A stretch of 64,000 bases of DNA from CAIQJJ01 sp964606085 (GTDB lineage Bacteria; Chloroflexota; Anaerolineae; Anaerolineales; UBA4823): the NCBI GenBank assembly GCA_964606085.1, contig CAZSFD010000014.1, positions 12,394 to 76,393 of the forward strand. Direction: 5' to 3'. The notes under the pieces were generated by a model. It was not told the DNA's origin. It made no database searches and saw only the letters and a program-made list of their open reading frames with translations. A program made the translations under genes and the position numbers. Shown here one piece after another: positions 35,989-44,782 of the stretch (its first letter is position 1; every line of letters begins with the position of its first letter).

Positions 35989-36017
35989 TTGCGCGTTTCT
36001 AAGACCCTATATATACT
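35989..36017 (+). promoter_or_regulatory. Sigma-70-type promoter for the cyclase-tlyA pair
   Basis: TTGCGC at 35989-35994, a 17-bp spacer, TATACT at 36012-36017, about 74 nt upstream of the cyclase ATG. It is divergent from the extended -10 promoter 75 bp away. Confidence 0.55.
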
Positions 36018-36090
36018 TATAGCACAGCCAGAAAAAAGCCTTTTGACGACACTTTTTATGGCTGCGGATTTGCCCTTTCGGAGGAAAAAC

Positions 36091-36723
36091 ATGCATCTAT
36101 ACGATATTAGCTTGACGCTTTCACCGGCAATGCCTGTTTGGCCTGGCGATCCTCCTTTCGAGATGACGCGGGTAAGCAAAATTGAGGAAGGCCACCATGC
36201 GAATGTATCGCAGGTGCGCATGAGCGCCCATACTGGCACCCATGTAGATGCGCCGTACCACTTTCTTGCTAACGGGAAAACCATTGAACAGTTGTCGTTA
36301 AGCGATTTGAACGGTCGCGTGTACATCGTTCACCTGCCTGAGGTCGAGGTGATCACGGCAAGCGTCCTCGAACAGGCCGAAATTCCCCCGCGCACCCGGC
36401 GCATCCTGTTTCGCACGCGCAATTCAGACCTGTGGGCGAAGGGTATCACCGAGTTCCAGAAAGATTATGTCGCCCTCAGCGAAGATGGCGCTCAGTACCT
36501 GGTGGACCGCGGTTTTCGGCTGGTAGGCATAGATTACCTATCGGTAGCTCCCTTCGGCGATAGCGTTGCTGTTCACCAGACTCTTTTACAGGCCGGGGTG
36601 ATCATCGTTGAGGGGTTGAACCTTTCCGAGGTTTCGCAGGGGCGCTACACGCTTTACTGCCTGCCGTTAAAAATCGCCGGGGCCGATGGCACACCCGCCC
36701 GGGCGATTGTGATCGGCGTATAG
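36091..36723 (+). CDS. Cyclase family protein (KynB-like metal-dependent hydrolase)
   Basis: 210 residues. The family signature HTGTHVDAPYHF (about residues 48-59) supplies His and Asp ligands for zinc or manganese. Length and fold match arylformamidase (KynB) and related isatin or carbonyl hydrolases; the substrate is open because no other tryptophan-degradation gene is near. The ATG with GGAGGA 8 nt upstream was chosen over a longer reading that would translate the promoter region. tlyA follows after 17 nt, probably in one transcript. Confidence 0.88.
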   Translation: MHLYDISLTLSPAMPVWPGDPPFEMTRVSKIEEGHHANVSQVRMSAHTGTHVDAPYHFLANGKTIEQLSLSDLNGRVYIVHLPEVEVITASVLEQAEIPPRTRRILFRTRNSDLWAKGITEFQKDYVALSEDGAQYLVDRGFRLVGIDYLSVAPFGDSVAVHQTLLQAGVIIVEGLNLSEVSQGRYTLYCLPLKIAGADGTPARAIVIGV

Positions 36724-36740
36724 GAGCTGGCGAAAGCACT

Positions 36741-37520
36741 TTGGCTGGAAAAATTCGTCTGGATGATTGCCTGGTTGCAGCGGGTTTGGCCGCAGACCGT
36801 TCACTTGCCCGGCGCTGGATCATGGCCGGGCAGGTGCGCGTTAACGGTCAGTTGGTTCAAACCCCCGCTGCGTTGGTGGCTGCCGACGCCCACCTGACAC
36901 TTGATACCGGCCCACGCTTTGTCTCGCGCGGTGGTGAGAAACTGCAAGCGGCCCTGGATGCCTTTGACATCTCCGTAGCCGGGAAAGTTTGCGCCGATGT
37001 GGGCGCTTCGACGGGGGGCTTCACCGATTGTTTGCTGCAAGCGGGGGCCGAACGGGTCTACGCGATTGATGTTGGCACGGGCATCCTCGATTGGCGTTTA
37101 CGGCAGGATGGGCGGGTGGTGGTGATGGAAGGGACGAATGCCCGCCACCTGTCTATGCTGCCTGAGCCGGTGGCGCTGGCAACCATAGATGCTTCGTTCA
37201 TCTCGCTCAAGGTGCTGCTTCCGGTGGTGAAGGGCTGGCTGGCTCCTGCTGGACAGGTGGTGGCGTTGATCAAACCCCAATTCGAAGCCGGGCGTGAACA
37301 GGCCGCCCGCACGCGTGGTGTGATTCGCGAGGCGGCGATCCATCAACAAATTCTGCGCGATGTGTTGAGTTTTGCCGTGGGAGAAAATTTCGCCGTGCAG
37401 GGGGGCATCCGTTCGCCGTTGTTGGGACCAAAGGGCAATGCCGAGTTTTTGGTCTGGTTGGCATTCCCCGCTGCGAACCTGATCCCGGTAGAGGCGTGGG
37501 TGGCGGGCGTGGGTTGGTAG
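36741..37520 (+). CDS. tlyA: TlyA family rRNA 2'-O-methyltransferase (S4 domain)
   Basis: 259 residues from a TTG start. The N-terminal S4 RNA-binding domain (IRLDDCLVAAGLAADRSLARRWIMAGQVRVNG) is followed by an FtsJ-like methyltransferase domain with the SAM motif ADVGASTGGFTDCLLQAGAERVYAIDVGTGILDW and the tail IRSPLLGPKGNAEFLVWL. TlyA methylates cytidines of 16S and 23S rRNA; some homologues are haemolysins by name only. It lies 17 nt after the cyclase gene and converges on the PAS kinase gene. Confidence 0.93.
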   Translation: MAGKIRLDDCLVAAGLAADRSLARRWIMAGQVRVNGQLVQTPAALVAADAHLTLDTGPRFVSRGGEKLQAALDAFDISVAGKVCADVGASTGGFTDCLLQAGAERVYAIDVGTGILDWRLRQDGRVVVMEGTNARHLSMLPEPVALATIDASFISLKVLLPVVKGWLAPAGQVVALIKPQFEAGREQAARTRGVIREAAIHQQILRDVLSFAVGENFAVQGGIRSPLLGPKGNAEFLVWLAFPAANLIPVEAWVAGVGW

Positions 37521-37537
37521 AGGCCCACGGATGCCTG

Positions 37538-38602
37538 CTAGGGAACCGGTAAGATCACTGTAATTTTTGTGCCTTTGCCCACTTCGCTTTGTAAGACAAT
37601 GCGCCCGTTGTGGCGTTTGATCACCCGGTCGCATACGGCCAGGCCCAGGCCGGTGCCATGCCCGGCAGATTTGGTGGTGTAGAAGGGGTCGAAAATGCGG
37701 GGGAGATGTTCGGGCGCGATGCCTTTGCCGTTATCGGCCACGCTGATGTGTACTTCATTGCCAACCAGTTCGGAACTGATGTGGATTTCGCCGGCGGTTT
37801 TTTCAAAAGCGTCAATGGCATTCAGCAGCAGGTTCACCCACACGCCTTGCAGGTGACTTTGGCTGGCGCGTACGAATGGTAAGGTGCTGGAAAGGTTGCT
37901 GTGCAGGGAAAGCGAATTGGCAACCACCTCGTGTTTGACCAGTTCAATTGCTTTGCGAATGGTGTCGTTGATCTGGGTGGGCAGAAATTCGTATTGCTCC
38001 AGGCGGGCCAGGTCGAGCAGGCTGCGCACCACCTGGGCGGCGCGTGCGCCAGCTTCGGCAATCATGCTGACCAATTCCTGCCGGTCATCCTCTGGCGGGA
38101 TTTCGCGCTGCAACAATTGGGCGTTGGCCAGGATGGCCGTGAGTGGGTTGTTGATCTCATGCGCCACGCCGGCGGCAAGCTGCCCGATGGCCGCTAATTG
38201 TTCCGACTGCGCCACCAGGCTTTCGAGGCGCTGTCGTTCGGTCACATCCTGCTCTAAAATAACCGTCTGGCTCACCTGCTCCTTATCATAAATGGGGTAA
38301 GTGCCAATCTCCCAGGTTTGCGCTTCCTGGCTATCCTGGTGCGTGCGTTGGGTGCGGGTGGTGTTTTTGCCGTGGTTGAATGTCTCGGCAACCAGACAGC
38401 CCGGGCATGGTTCGGAGCGTTGATAAAGCGCCTGGTAGCAGATTTGCCCCGCCAAGGCCTGGGGTGATGCGGCGTGCCGTTGTGCCAGGGCGCGATTGAC
38501 TGTGACTAACGTGTAATCGCGCTGGATGGCGTAAATGGCAAATGGCAGGCTGTTGATCAGCGCAAGCAGCGGGTCACAACAGGTTGGATCGGCGGTGGAC
38601 AT
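37538..38602 (-). CDS. PAS-domain sensor histidine kinase
   Basis: 354 residues from MSTADPTCCDPLLALIN. PAS domain (about 10-130) containing CPGCLVAETF, then HisKA with an intact H-box AAGVAHEINNPLTAIL, and a full HATPase domain: N-box WVNLLLNAIDAF, G1 VADNGKGIAPE, G2 GHGTGLGLAVCDRVIKRHNGRI. No transmembrane segment, so cytoplasmic. It starts 13 nt after the stop of the OmpR-type regulator gene and is the active kinase of the four-gene cluster. A longer reading overlapping the regulator was rejected. Confidence 0.9.
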   Translation of the reverse strand: MSTADPTCCDPLLALINSLPFAIYAIQRDYTLVTVNRALAQRHAASPQALAGQICYQALYQRSEPCPGCLVAETFNHGKNTTRTQRTHQDSQEAQTWEIGTYPIYDKEQVSQTVILEQDVTERQRLESLVAQSEQLAAIGQLAAGVAHEINNPLTAILANAQLLQREIPPEDDRQELVSMIAEAGARAAQVVRSLLDLARLEQYEFLPTQINDTIRKAIELVKHEVVANSLSLHSNLSSTLPFVRASQSHLQGVWVNLLLNAIDAFEKTAGEIHISSELVGNEVHISVADNGKGIAPEHLPRIFDPFYTTKSAGHGTGLGLAVCDRVIKRHNGRIVLQSEVGKGTKITVILPVP

Positions 38603-38615
38603 GGTTGTTGAGGCG

Positions 38616-39362
38616 CTATTCGTTGCCGACGGTGTAACCGTAGCCTGGAACGGTACGGATGAAGGTGGGGGTGCTGGGGTCTTCTTCGATGCGCTCGCGC
38701 AGGTTTTTGATGTGAACACGGACGAGATCGGGGCTGCCGGTGTTGGCGGGGTAATCCCACACTTCATCGAGCAGGCGCGCCGGTGAGAAGATGCGGCCCG
38801 GATGGCTCATCAGATGATAGAGCAGGTCATATTGCACCGGGGTCAGGCGCAGTTTGCCATAGTGGGGGGTGGCTAACTCATACGTGCGTGTATCCAGTAT
38901 GTAGCTGCCAATCACAATTTTTGTACCATCAGCGGGGCTGTTTTCGGCGCTGCCGTTGGAACTGGCTGGCAGTGTTTTCTGCGCCTGGGTGCGGCGCAAA
39001 ATGGCGCGCAAGCGCAGGATTAGCTCATCTACATTGAAGGGTTTGGTCAGGTAATCGTCAGCGCCAGCCATGAAGCCGGCGATCTTGTCTTCGTCTTTGA
39101 TCTTGGCGGTGAGGAATAAGATGGGGACATGGGTCAGCAAGGGGTCGGCGCGCATTTCGCGGCAGACGGTGTAGCCATCCATGCCGGGCATGACGATGTC
39201 GAGGATGACCAGGTCGGGGATGGCGCGCCGGGCCGTTTTCAGACCATCTACGCCGCTGTTGACGGTGGTAATTTTGAACTCCTGGCCGCGCAAGCTGCGT
39301 TCGATGGTGCGGGCGACGATTTCATCATCTTCAATGATCAACAAGTTGATGCTGTTATTCAT
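38616..39362 (-). CDS. OmpR/PhoB family response regulator
   Basis: 248 residues. Receiver domain with acidic pocket (IIEDDE), phospho-acceptor Asp in LVILDIVMPGMDG (about residue 56) and Lys in TKPF. A Ser/Asn-rich linker leads to a winged-helix DNA-binding domain ending HIKNLRERIEEDPSTPTFIRTVPGYGYTVG. It lies between the two kinase-type genes and overlaps the upstream one by 4 nt. The PAS kinase directly downstream is the likely partner. Confidence 0.93.
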   Translation of the reverse strand: MNNSINLLIIEDDEIVARTIERSLRGQEFKITTVNSGVDGLKTARRAIPDLVILDIVMPGMDGYTVCREMRADPLLTHVPILFLTAKIKDEDKIAGFMAGADDYLTKPFNVDELILRLRAILRRTQAQKTLPASSNGSAENSPADGTKIVIGSYILDTRTYELATPHYGKLRLTPVQYDLLYHLMSHPGRIFSPARLLDEVWDYPANTGSPDLVRVHIKNLRERIEEDPSTPTFIRTVPGYGYTVGNE

Positions 39363-40834
39363 GCGGAACCTCCCAAAATGACGCGCAAAATTGTACCACG
39401 CTGCGGATCGCTCTCGGCTTTGATCTGGCCGTGGTGCTGTTGGACAATGTCATTGCATAAGGAAAACTCGAACCCGATGCCGCGCTGTTTGACCGCTTTG
39501 CGAAAATCGGCTTCAAATAGGTGTGGGATGACTTCTGGCGGGATCGGGGCGCCATCATCATAGATTTCGACCTGCACCAGTTTTTCATTGTGTTTGATCG
39601 AGCGGACGCGAATGGTGTGGGGGGCGCCATCATTGGTGGCGTCGCGGGCCAGCAGTAGCAGGTTCACCCACAGGTCGCTGAGTTGGCGCGGGTTGCCATA
39701 TACTTCGGGCAGGTTGTCGCTCAAGATCACTTCGATGTTGGTGCCATCCATGCGAATAGGATCACTGACCAGGTTCAGGGCATCGCGGATGGTCTGGTTG
39801 ATGTTGAGGTTGACCAGGGTGTCGGTGGTTGGGCGGGAAAGTTCCAGTAATTTTTGAACGGCTTCTTGAATGCGCCAGCCGCCTTTCTGGATGATCTCGA
39901 CTGATTCGCGTGTGGGGTTGTTTTCGAGGTTTTGCAGCAGCAGGTGGCTTTCGCCGATGATGGCGGTGAGCGGGTTGTTGATGTGATGCGCCACGCTGGA
40001 GGCCATTTCGCCGATGGCAACCAGCCGGGCTGTTTGGGCGATGCGCGCCAGGGCGATGCGCAATTCTTGTTCCACCTTTTTGCGCGAGGTGATATCGCGG
40101 GTGACATCCATGTAACCGAGCAAACGCCCGTTTTCATAATCGCGCAAAACGCTGATGCGCGAGCTGACCCAAAGGATATGTTGGTTGCGCAGGTTGTAGC
40201 GGCGTTCGACTTCCTGCCCGGTGGTGCCTTCGCGCGGGGGTTCGCGCACCGGGGGGATAAACAGGTTGTGATAATTTTCGACCACTGGCTGGTTGAGCCG
40301 TTCGGACGATTTCCAGCCGTAGAGCATTTCGGCGGCGGGATTCCAGTAGGTGATCTTGCCGGTGGTATCCCACACCACTACGGCATCGCGCACGTTGTTG
40401 AGCAGCAACGCCTGATAGCGGATTTGCTCCATCGAGCGCTGCACGGAGAGTTTGAGCTGGTAAGCCTGGATGGCTTTTTGGATGATGGCGGGCAGCGTCA
40501 GCAGCGATTCGGCGCCTTTGATCATGTAATCGGCTGCGCCCAGGTGCATAGATTTGACGGCGATCCGTTCATCGCCCTGGCCGGTGATCATGATCACCGG
40601 CACCTGGTAGCCGCGGTTTTGCATTTCCACCAGGGCATCCAGGCCGGTGCCATCGGGCAATTTGTAATCGAGCAAGATGGTGTCGTAGTTGTGGTTGTAA
40701 ATTTGCGCCCACAGTTCGGCCACGTCTTTCGCCCGCTCCGATGTGAACGGCCCAGAGATGCGCAGAAATTCGGCGATCCACTCGGCGTGTTCTTCGTCGT
40801 CATCCACAATCAGGATGTGGTAATTTTCAGGCAT
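39359..40834 (-). CDS. Receiver-PAS-histidine-kinase-like protein with degenerate ATP site
   Basis: 491 residues from MPENYHILIVDDD. Receiver (1-125, Asp in TILLDYKLPDG, Lys in YMIKG), PAS (about 150-270, ITYWNPAAEMLYGW), HisKA-like and HATPase-like parts. The H-box is SVAHHINNPL: the His remains but the catalytic Glu is His. The N-box is LLLLARDA where LLLNAxDA is expected, so the Mg-binding Asn is lost. G1 is DDGAPIP instead of DxGxGI and G2 is RGIGFEF instead of GTGLGL. Kinase activity is unlikely; a scaffold, phosphate sink or allosteric partner is more plausible. The start overlaps the HTH gene by 8 nt. Confidence 0.88.
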   Translation of the reverse strand: MPENYHILIVDDDEEHAEWIAEFLRISGPFTSERAKDVAELWAQIYNHNYDTILLDYKLPDGTGLDALVEMQNRGYQVPVIMITGQGDERIAVKSMHLGAADYMIKGAESLLTLPAIIQKAIQAYQLKLSVQRSMEQIRYQALLLNNVRDAVVVWDTTGKITYWNPAAEMLYGWKSSERLNQPVVENYHNLFIPPVREPPREGTTGQEVERRYNLRNQHILWVSSRISVLRDYENGRLLGYMDVTRDITSRKKVEQELRIALARIAQTARLVAIGEMASSVAHHINNPLTAIIGESHLLLQNLENNPTRESVEIIQKGGWRIQEAVQKLLELSRPTTDTLVNLNINQTIRDALNLVSDPIRMDGTNIEVILSDNLPEVYGNPRQLSDLWVNLLLLARDATNDGAPHTIRVRSIKHNEKLVQVEIYDDGAPIPPEVIPHLFEADFRKAVKQRGIGFEFSLCNDIVQQHHGQIKAESDPQRGTILRVILGGSA

Positions 40835-41072
40835 ACGATGGCTCCTGAGCTTGTGTGATTTCTTCGGCCACATTGCGCAGTGCCGGGGCCAGGCAGGCGT
40901 TGAGCATGGGGACGGTGTAACGCCGATGTCCGCCTGGCGTGCGCAAGGGTGTGAGTTGCCCCACCTGTTCCATGCGGTAGAGGGTCGAAAGGCTCACGCG
41001 CAAATAGCTGGCGGCTTCGCGGGCGGTGAGCAATTTGAGCGTTTCTTGTGCTGGAGAAAGTTTATCATTCAT
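40827..41072 (-). CDS. Small helix-turn-helix (excisionase/MerR-like) protein
   Basis: 81 residues. LLTAREAASYLRVSLSTLYRMEQVGQLTPLRTPGGHRRYTV is a winged HTH of the excisionase/MerR type, with the wing GGHRRY. The ATG at 41072 has GAGG at 7 nt; a TTG two codons earlier is a weaker choice. It is first in an operon with the pseudokinase, OmpR regulator and PAS kinase, overlapping the next gene by 8 nt. It may recognise the operon's own promoter. Confidence 0.85.
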   Translation of the reverse strand: MNDKLSPAQETLKLLTAREAASYLRVSLSTLYRMEQVGQLTPLRTPGGHRRYTVPMLNACLAPALRNVAEEITQAQEPSYA

Positions 41073-41162
41073 CTTCAAACCTCGTCAAATTCGGTCAGGG
41101 AATTGCATTAAGGATACGGCAAGGGGGCCTTTCCAACCATAAACGAGGCATAAATCATTGCA

Positions 41163-41300
41163 GAGCAGGTTGCAAGTTGCAGGTGGCAGGAAGCGCGGGG
41201 CGAGGGTATGGAAAGAAACGCCGGATGCTGCGATAACGCAACACCCGGCGCAAACCTGCTACTTGCTCCTTGCCACTTGCCCCCTGCTACCTGCCCCCTG
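41163..41300. repeat. Foldback of 'GCAGGTTGCAAGTTGCAGGTGGCAGG' words around a terminator
   Basis: The left part (about 41163-41200) and the right part (41253-41300, ACTTGCTCCTTGCCACTTG...) are made of short near-repeats that are complementary to each other. The right part ends at the stop codon of the GH4 gene. Enclosed is the terminator at 41212-41250. Confidence 0.65.
41212..41250 (-). terminator. Rho-independent terminator of the GH4 gene
   Basis: On minus, a 14-bp stem (41237-41250 with 41219-41232, two G-U pairs) with loop TTAT is followed by TTTCTTT. It lies about 50 nt after the GH4 stop codon. Confidence 0.85.
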
Positions 41301-42647
41301 CTATGCTTCCAAATGCGTGAACTGCGGCAAGTAATCCTTGTTCTTCTGCAGCATCTGGTTGACCATTTGTTTGATCTCGGCCAGGGAGAGGACGGCGGCG
41401 CTGAGCGGGTCGTGGATGACGGCCTGGTAGACCAGGCGCGGGTTGCCGGTGAGGGCGGCTTCGACGGCCATCTCTTCGATCATCGAACTGGTGTGGACGA
41501 GGGTGGCTAACTGCGGCGGCAGCGCACCGACGTGAACGGGGTGCAGCCCGGCCTTATCCACGTACACCGGCACTTCCACGCACGCCCCTTCGGGCAGGTT
41601 GGTGATCAACTTGGTGTTGGGCACGTTGCCGTTGAACCAGAAGATTTCGCCGCCTTTGACGGCGTTCATGATGTAAGCGGCGTATTCGTGGCCGCGCTCC
41701 AGGCTGATGGGAACTTCTTTGTCGAACCACTTCTTGGCTTCGTCGCGCCAGGTGTCGGCGGCTTTTTCGTATTCGTGCAAGATGTAGGCGTAGTGGCCGG
41801 GATTCCAGCCGGTGCCGTGGGTGCAGTATTTTTCGATCAGGTCGGGGCGCTTGCGGAACCAGGCGTTGTATTCAGAGTTGTGGCCGCTCGACTCGGTGAC
41901 GTAGTAATCGAGCGCCAGGTACATTTCGTTGCGGACGATTTCTTCGTTGTAAACCTCGGGGCGCTCGGTGATGGCTTTGTGGATCAGCGGGTAGGCGTCT
42001 TTGCCGTTCCATTTGAAATCGAGGTAGAAGGCCTGGTGGTTGATGCCGGCGCAGGTGTAGGTGATTTCGCTATCGGGCGCACCGATCCAATGGGCCAGCA
42101 TCGAGGCGGTGCCCTGGACGCTGTGGCACAGGCCGGTCAGGCGCAGGTCTTGGCCGAAATGGTCGAATTTCTTCTGGATGGCTCGGCAGAGCATGGCCAT
42201 GGGGTTGGTGTAGTTCAACACCATCACATCGGGTTTGGCGTAGCGTTCGATGTCGGCGGCGATGTCGAGCATGACGGGGATGGTGCGCAGGGCGCGGAAG
42301 ATGCCTGAGACGCTGCGTGTGTCGCCGACGTTGGTATCCACGTTATATTGCTTGGGGATCTCGATGTCGTAGCGCCACACGTCCACGCCGCCCGCCAGGA
42401 TGGTGATCAAGACGAAATCGGCGTCTTGCAGGGCTTCCTGGCGGCTGAGCGTGGCTTCCACTTTGGCGGGGTAGTTGCCCATCTCGACGATGCGGGTGAC
42501 GGCACGCCTGGCGAAATCGAGCCGTTCGGGGTCAATATCCATCAGGCTGATCGTGGCGTCGGTGAGGGTGGGGAAGGTCAGCAGGTCGCGCACCAGGCCG
42601 CGTGTGAAGCCCAGGCTGCCAGCTCCAATGAAGGCGATTTTGGTCAT
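41301..42647 (-). CDS. GH4 family alpha-galactosidase-like enzyme (MelA type)
   Basis: 448 residues. NAD-dependent glycoside hydrolase: IAFIGAGSLGFTRGLVRDLL at the N-terminus, VLNYTNPMAMLCRAI, and CHSVQGTASML with the metal-binding Cys, then INHQAFYLDF. The CHSVQGT form is that of alpha-galactosidase MelA; other GH4 enzymes hydrolyse 6-phospho-glucosides or glucuronides. NAD and Mn are needed. No transporter is nearby. The gene is monocistronic, with its own terminator. Confidence 0.9.
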   Translation of the reverse strand: MTKIAFIGAGSLGFTRGLVRDLLTFPTLTDATISLMDIDPERLDFARRAVTRIVEMGNYPAKVEATLSRQEALQDADFVLITILAGGVDVWRYDIEIPKQYNVDTNVGDTRSVSGIFRALRTIPVMLDIAADIERYAKPDVMVLNYTNPMAMLCRAIQKKFDHFGQDLRLTGLCHSVQGTASMLAHWIGAPDSEITYTCAGINHQAFYLDFKWNGKDAYPLIHKAITERPEVYNEEIVRNEMYLALDYYVTESSGHNSEYNAWFRKRPDLIEKYCTHGTGWNPGHYAYILHEYEKAADTWRDEAKKWFDKEVPISLERGHEYAAYIMNAVKGGEIFWFNGNVPNTKLITNLPEGACVEVPVYVDKAGLHPVHVGALPPQLATLVHTSSMIEEMAVEAALTGNPRLVYQAVIHDPLSAAVLSLAEIKQMVNQMLQKNKDYLPQFTHLEA

Positions 42648-42737
42648 AAAAATTGTCCTTTCGGTTGGGGGGAAGAGATAGGGGAATTATGCCAGATTCG
42701 ACAACGGTGTCAACGAATCGCGAATGCCCGTGCATCG

Positions 42738-43358
42738 TTATTCGGTACTCGGTATTCGGTTTTGGTAAAGCTGCTTGTTCTGGATGAGTTCATACACGGC
42801 GGCAGGCAGGTAATAACGGTAAGGCCGTCCTTCGGCAATGCGCTGGCGAATGTCGGAGGCGGCGATGGTCAGCAGGGGGGCCTCGATGAAACGGACTTTG
42901 GCGCTGACGCCGGGGAGTTGCCTTTCCAGGGCATTCAGGTCAACGGCGTCGCCGGGGCGGCGCATGACGCCGAGGGAAGCCAGGCGGGCCAGCAGTTCGC
43001 CGGGCTGCCGCCAGCGGGGTAGATCGTGCAGCGAATCGCCGCCCATCACATAGGTCAGGTTGGCCTGGGGGTGCAGGTCTGCCAGGATGCGCACCGTGTC
43101 GCAGGCGAAGTGTGGGCCGGGACGATCCATGTCTACGGTAGAAATCTCAAAACCGGGATCATCGTGCAGGGCGGCGTGCAGCAGTTCGAGGCGGGTTTGC
43201 AGCGGCGTGATGTGCTGATGGCGTTTGTGCGGTGGCTCGGGCGTCAACACCCACAGCAGGCGATCCAGTTCCAACTGCGCCCGCGTTTCGGCAGCCAGGA
43301 TCAGATGGCCGATGTGAGGGGGGTCGAAGGTGCCGCCGAAAATTCCTAGTCTGACCAT
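42738..43358 (-). CDS. nadD: Nicotinate-nucleotide adenylyltransferase
   Basis: 206 residues. Adenylylates nicotinate mononucleotide in NAD synthesis. The N-terminal nucleotidyltransferase motif GIFGGTFDPPHIGHL and the late ISSTxxR-type motif, here IAASDIRQRIAEGRPYRYYLP, are present. The last residues NRIPSTE are encoded by a 'TTCGGTACTCGGTATTCGG' repeat word (42739-42765), which also brings the stop codon. It starts 13 nt inside the obg 3' end, so the two are co-translated. Confidence 0.92.
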   Translation of the reverse strand: MVRLGIFGGTFDPPHIGHLILAAETRAQLELDRLLWVLTPEPPHKRHQHITPLQTRLELLHAALHDDPGFEISTVDMDRPGPHFACDTVRILADLHPQANLTYVMGGDSLHDLPRWRQPGELLARLASLGVMRRPGDAVDLNALERQLPGVSAKVRFIEAPLLTIAASDIRQRIAEGRPYRYYLPAAVYELIQNKQLYQNRIPSTE

Positions 43359-44629
43359 TCCAACTCAAATTCATCGCCGATGAACACCGTATCGCCCTGC
43401 TTTGCGCCGGCGCGGCGCAGGGCATCTTCGACGCCCAGGGTTTGCAGGATGCGTTGGAAGCGGCGGATGGATTGTTCTTCTTCCCAATAGGTCATGGCGG
43501 CGGCGCGCTCGATAGATTGCCCGCTGACGCGGAAGCCTGCGGGGGTGCGGGTGATGGTGTAGGTGCGCGGGTCTTCTTCGGGGCGGTAGATGGGGAGTTC
43601 GCTTTCGGCAGTCGGGCGTTCCGATGGCAGGGTGGGCGGTGGGGCTTCGGCGAGGCGTTGGGCGGCGCGGTAGAGCAGTTTGCGCACGTCGCTGCCGGCC
43701 ACGGCTGAGATCGCCATGGGTTCGTAGCCTTTGGCCTTGAGGCTGGCTTCGACTTGCGGCCAGCGCGCCTGTACGTCGGGCAAGTCCATCTTATTCAGCG
43801 CTACCACTTGCGGTTTTTGCGCCAGGGTGGGGTCGAACAAGGCTAATTCGCTGTTGATCTGGGCGAAATCGAGGATGGGGTCTTCGGCCATGCCATCGAG
43901 CAGGTGGATCAGCACACGCGTGCGTTGGATGTGGCGCAAAAAATCGTGACCGAGGCCAATGCCCAGGTGCGCGCCTTCGATCAGGCCGGGGATGTCGGCC
44001 AGGACGAGGGTGGTATCTTCGTCGAGGTTGGCCACGCCCAGGTTGGGTTCGAGCGTGGTGAAGGGATAGGGGGCGATTTTGGGCCGGGCGTTGGTGACGA
44101 CAGATAGGAAGGTGGATTTTCCCGCATTCGGCACGCCGACGATGCCGATATCGGCGATCAGTTTCAGTTCCAGGCGCAGGGTGCGTTCTTCGCCGGGTGC
44201 GCCGCGCTCGGCCACGCGCGGGGCCTGGTTAGACGAGGTGGCAAAGTGCTGGTTGCCGCGTCCGCCGCGCCCGCCCTTGCAGACGATGAGCTGCTGCCCT
44301 TTGTCGGTCAGGTCGCCAACCAGGGTGCCGCTGGCCTCATCGTAAACCAGCGTGCCTGGCGGAACGGGGACGATCAGGTTGTCAGCTGATTTGCCGGTCA
44401 TGTTTTGCTTCTGGCCGCGTGCGCCGGGCTGCGCGGCAAACTCGCGTTTGTGTTGAAAGTTGGAGAGCGTATTCAGGTGCGGGTTGACTTCGAGGATCAC
44501 GTCGCCGCCGTGGCCGCCATCGCCGCCATCGGGCCCGCCGCGGGGGATATATTTTTCGCGGCGAAAGTGGATGGCGCCATCGCCGCCTTTGCCGGAACGT
44601 ACGAGGATTGTGGCTTGATCAATGAACAT
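43346..44629 (-). CDS. obg: Obg/CgtA GTPase
   Basis: 427 residues from MFIDQATILVRSGKGGDGAIHFRREKY. Obg fold with glycine-rich loops (GGPDGGDGGHGGDV), G domain with GVPNAGKSTFLSVV, DIPGLIEGAHLG, NKMDLPD, and a C-terminal OCT domain (about 330-427). It acts in ribosome assembly and stress control. A longer reading that translates the upstream tandem repeat was rejected since Obg homology starts here. An 8-bp tandem repeat starts 9 nt upstream of the ATG and there is no Shine-Dalgarno sequence. Confidence 0.95.
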   Translation of the reverse strand: MFIDQATILVRSGKGGDGAIHFRREKYIPRGGPDGGDGGHGGDVILEVNPHLNTLSNFQHKREFAAQPGARGQKQNMTGKSADNLIVPVPPGTLVYDEASGTLVGDLTDKGQQLIVCKGGRGGRGNQHFATSSNQAPRVAERGAPGEERTLRLELKLIADIGIVGVPNAGKSTFLSVVTNARPKIAPYPFTTLEPNLGVANLDEDTTLVLADIPGLIEGAHLGIGLGHDFLRHIQRTRVLIHLLDGMAEDPILDFAQINSELALFDPTLAQKPQVVALNKMDLPDVQARWPQVEASLKAKGYEPMAISAVAGSDVRKLLYRAAQRLAEAPPPTLPSERPTAESELPIYRPEEDPRTYTITRTPAGFRVSGQSIERAAAMTYWEEEQSIRRFQRILQTLGVEDALRRAGAKQGDTVFIGDEFELEWSD

Positions 44630-44637
44630 GGGAAGAT

Positions 44638-44695
44638 GGTGAGAGGGTGAGAGGGTGAGAGGGTGAGAGGGTGAGAGGGTGAGAGGGTGAGATGA
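44638..44695. repeat. 8-bp tandem repeat (GAGAGGGT, about 6.5 copies) in the obg leader
   Basis: Near-perfect units of GAGAGGGT from 44641 to 44688 plus partial copies each side. In the obg direction the leader is a pure TCTCACCC pyrimidine tract, so no ribosome-binding site is present. Copy number could vary by slippage and shift the leader length by 8 nt. Confidence 0.9.
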
Positions 44696-44782
44696 TTTTT
44701 TGTGCAATGAGAAAAGATTATACCCTACCGCTCCTCATCGCCTGATTACCGGATCACGCGCTTGCACCCCGCTTGTTCTTTT

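Noticed and set aside
35773..36090. Longer N-terminus for the cyclase (start at 35773)
   Set aside because: The extra sequence covers the kinase gene start and both promoters; the ATG at 36091 has GGAGGA and fits the family start.
44638..44695. CRISPR-like array
   Set aside because: The unit is only 8 bp, contiguous, with no spacers.
44630..44707. Longer N-terminus for Obg
   Set aside because: It would translate the 8-bp tandem repeat (SHPLTLSP repeats); Obg homology starts at MFIDQ.
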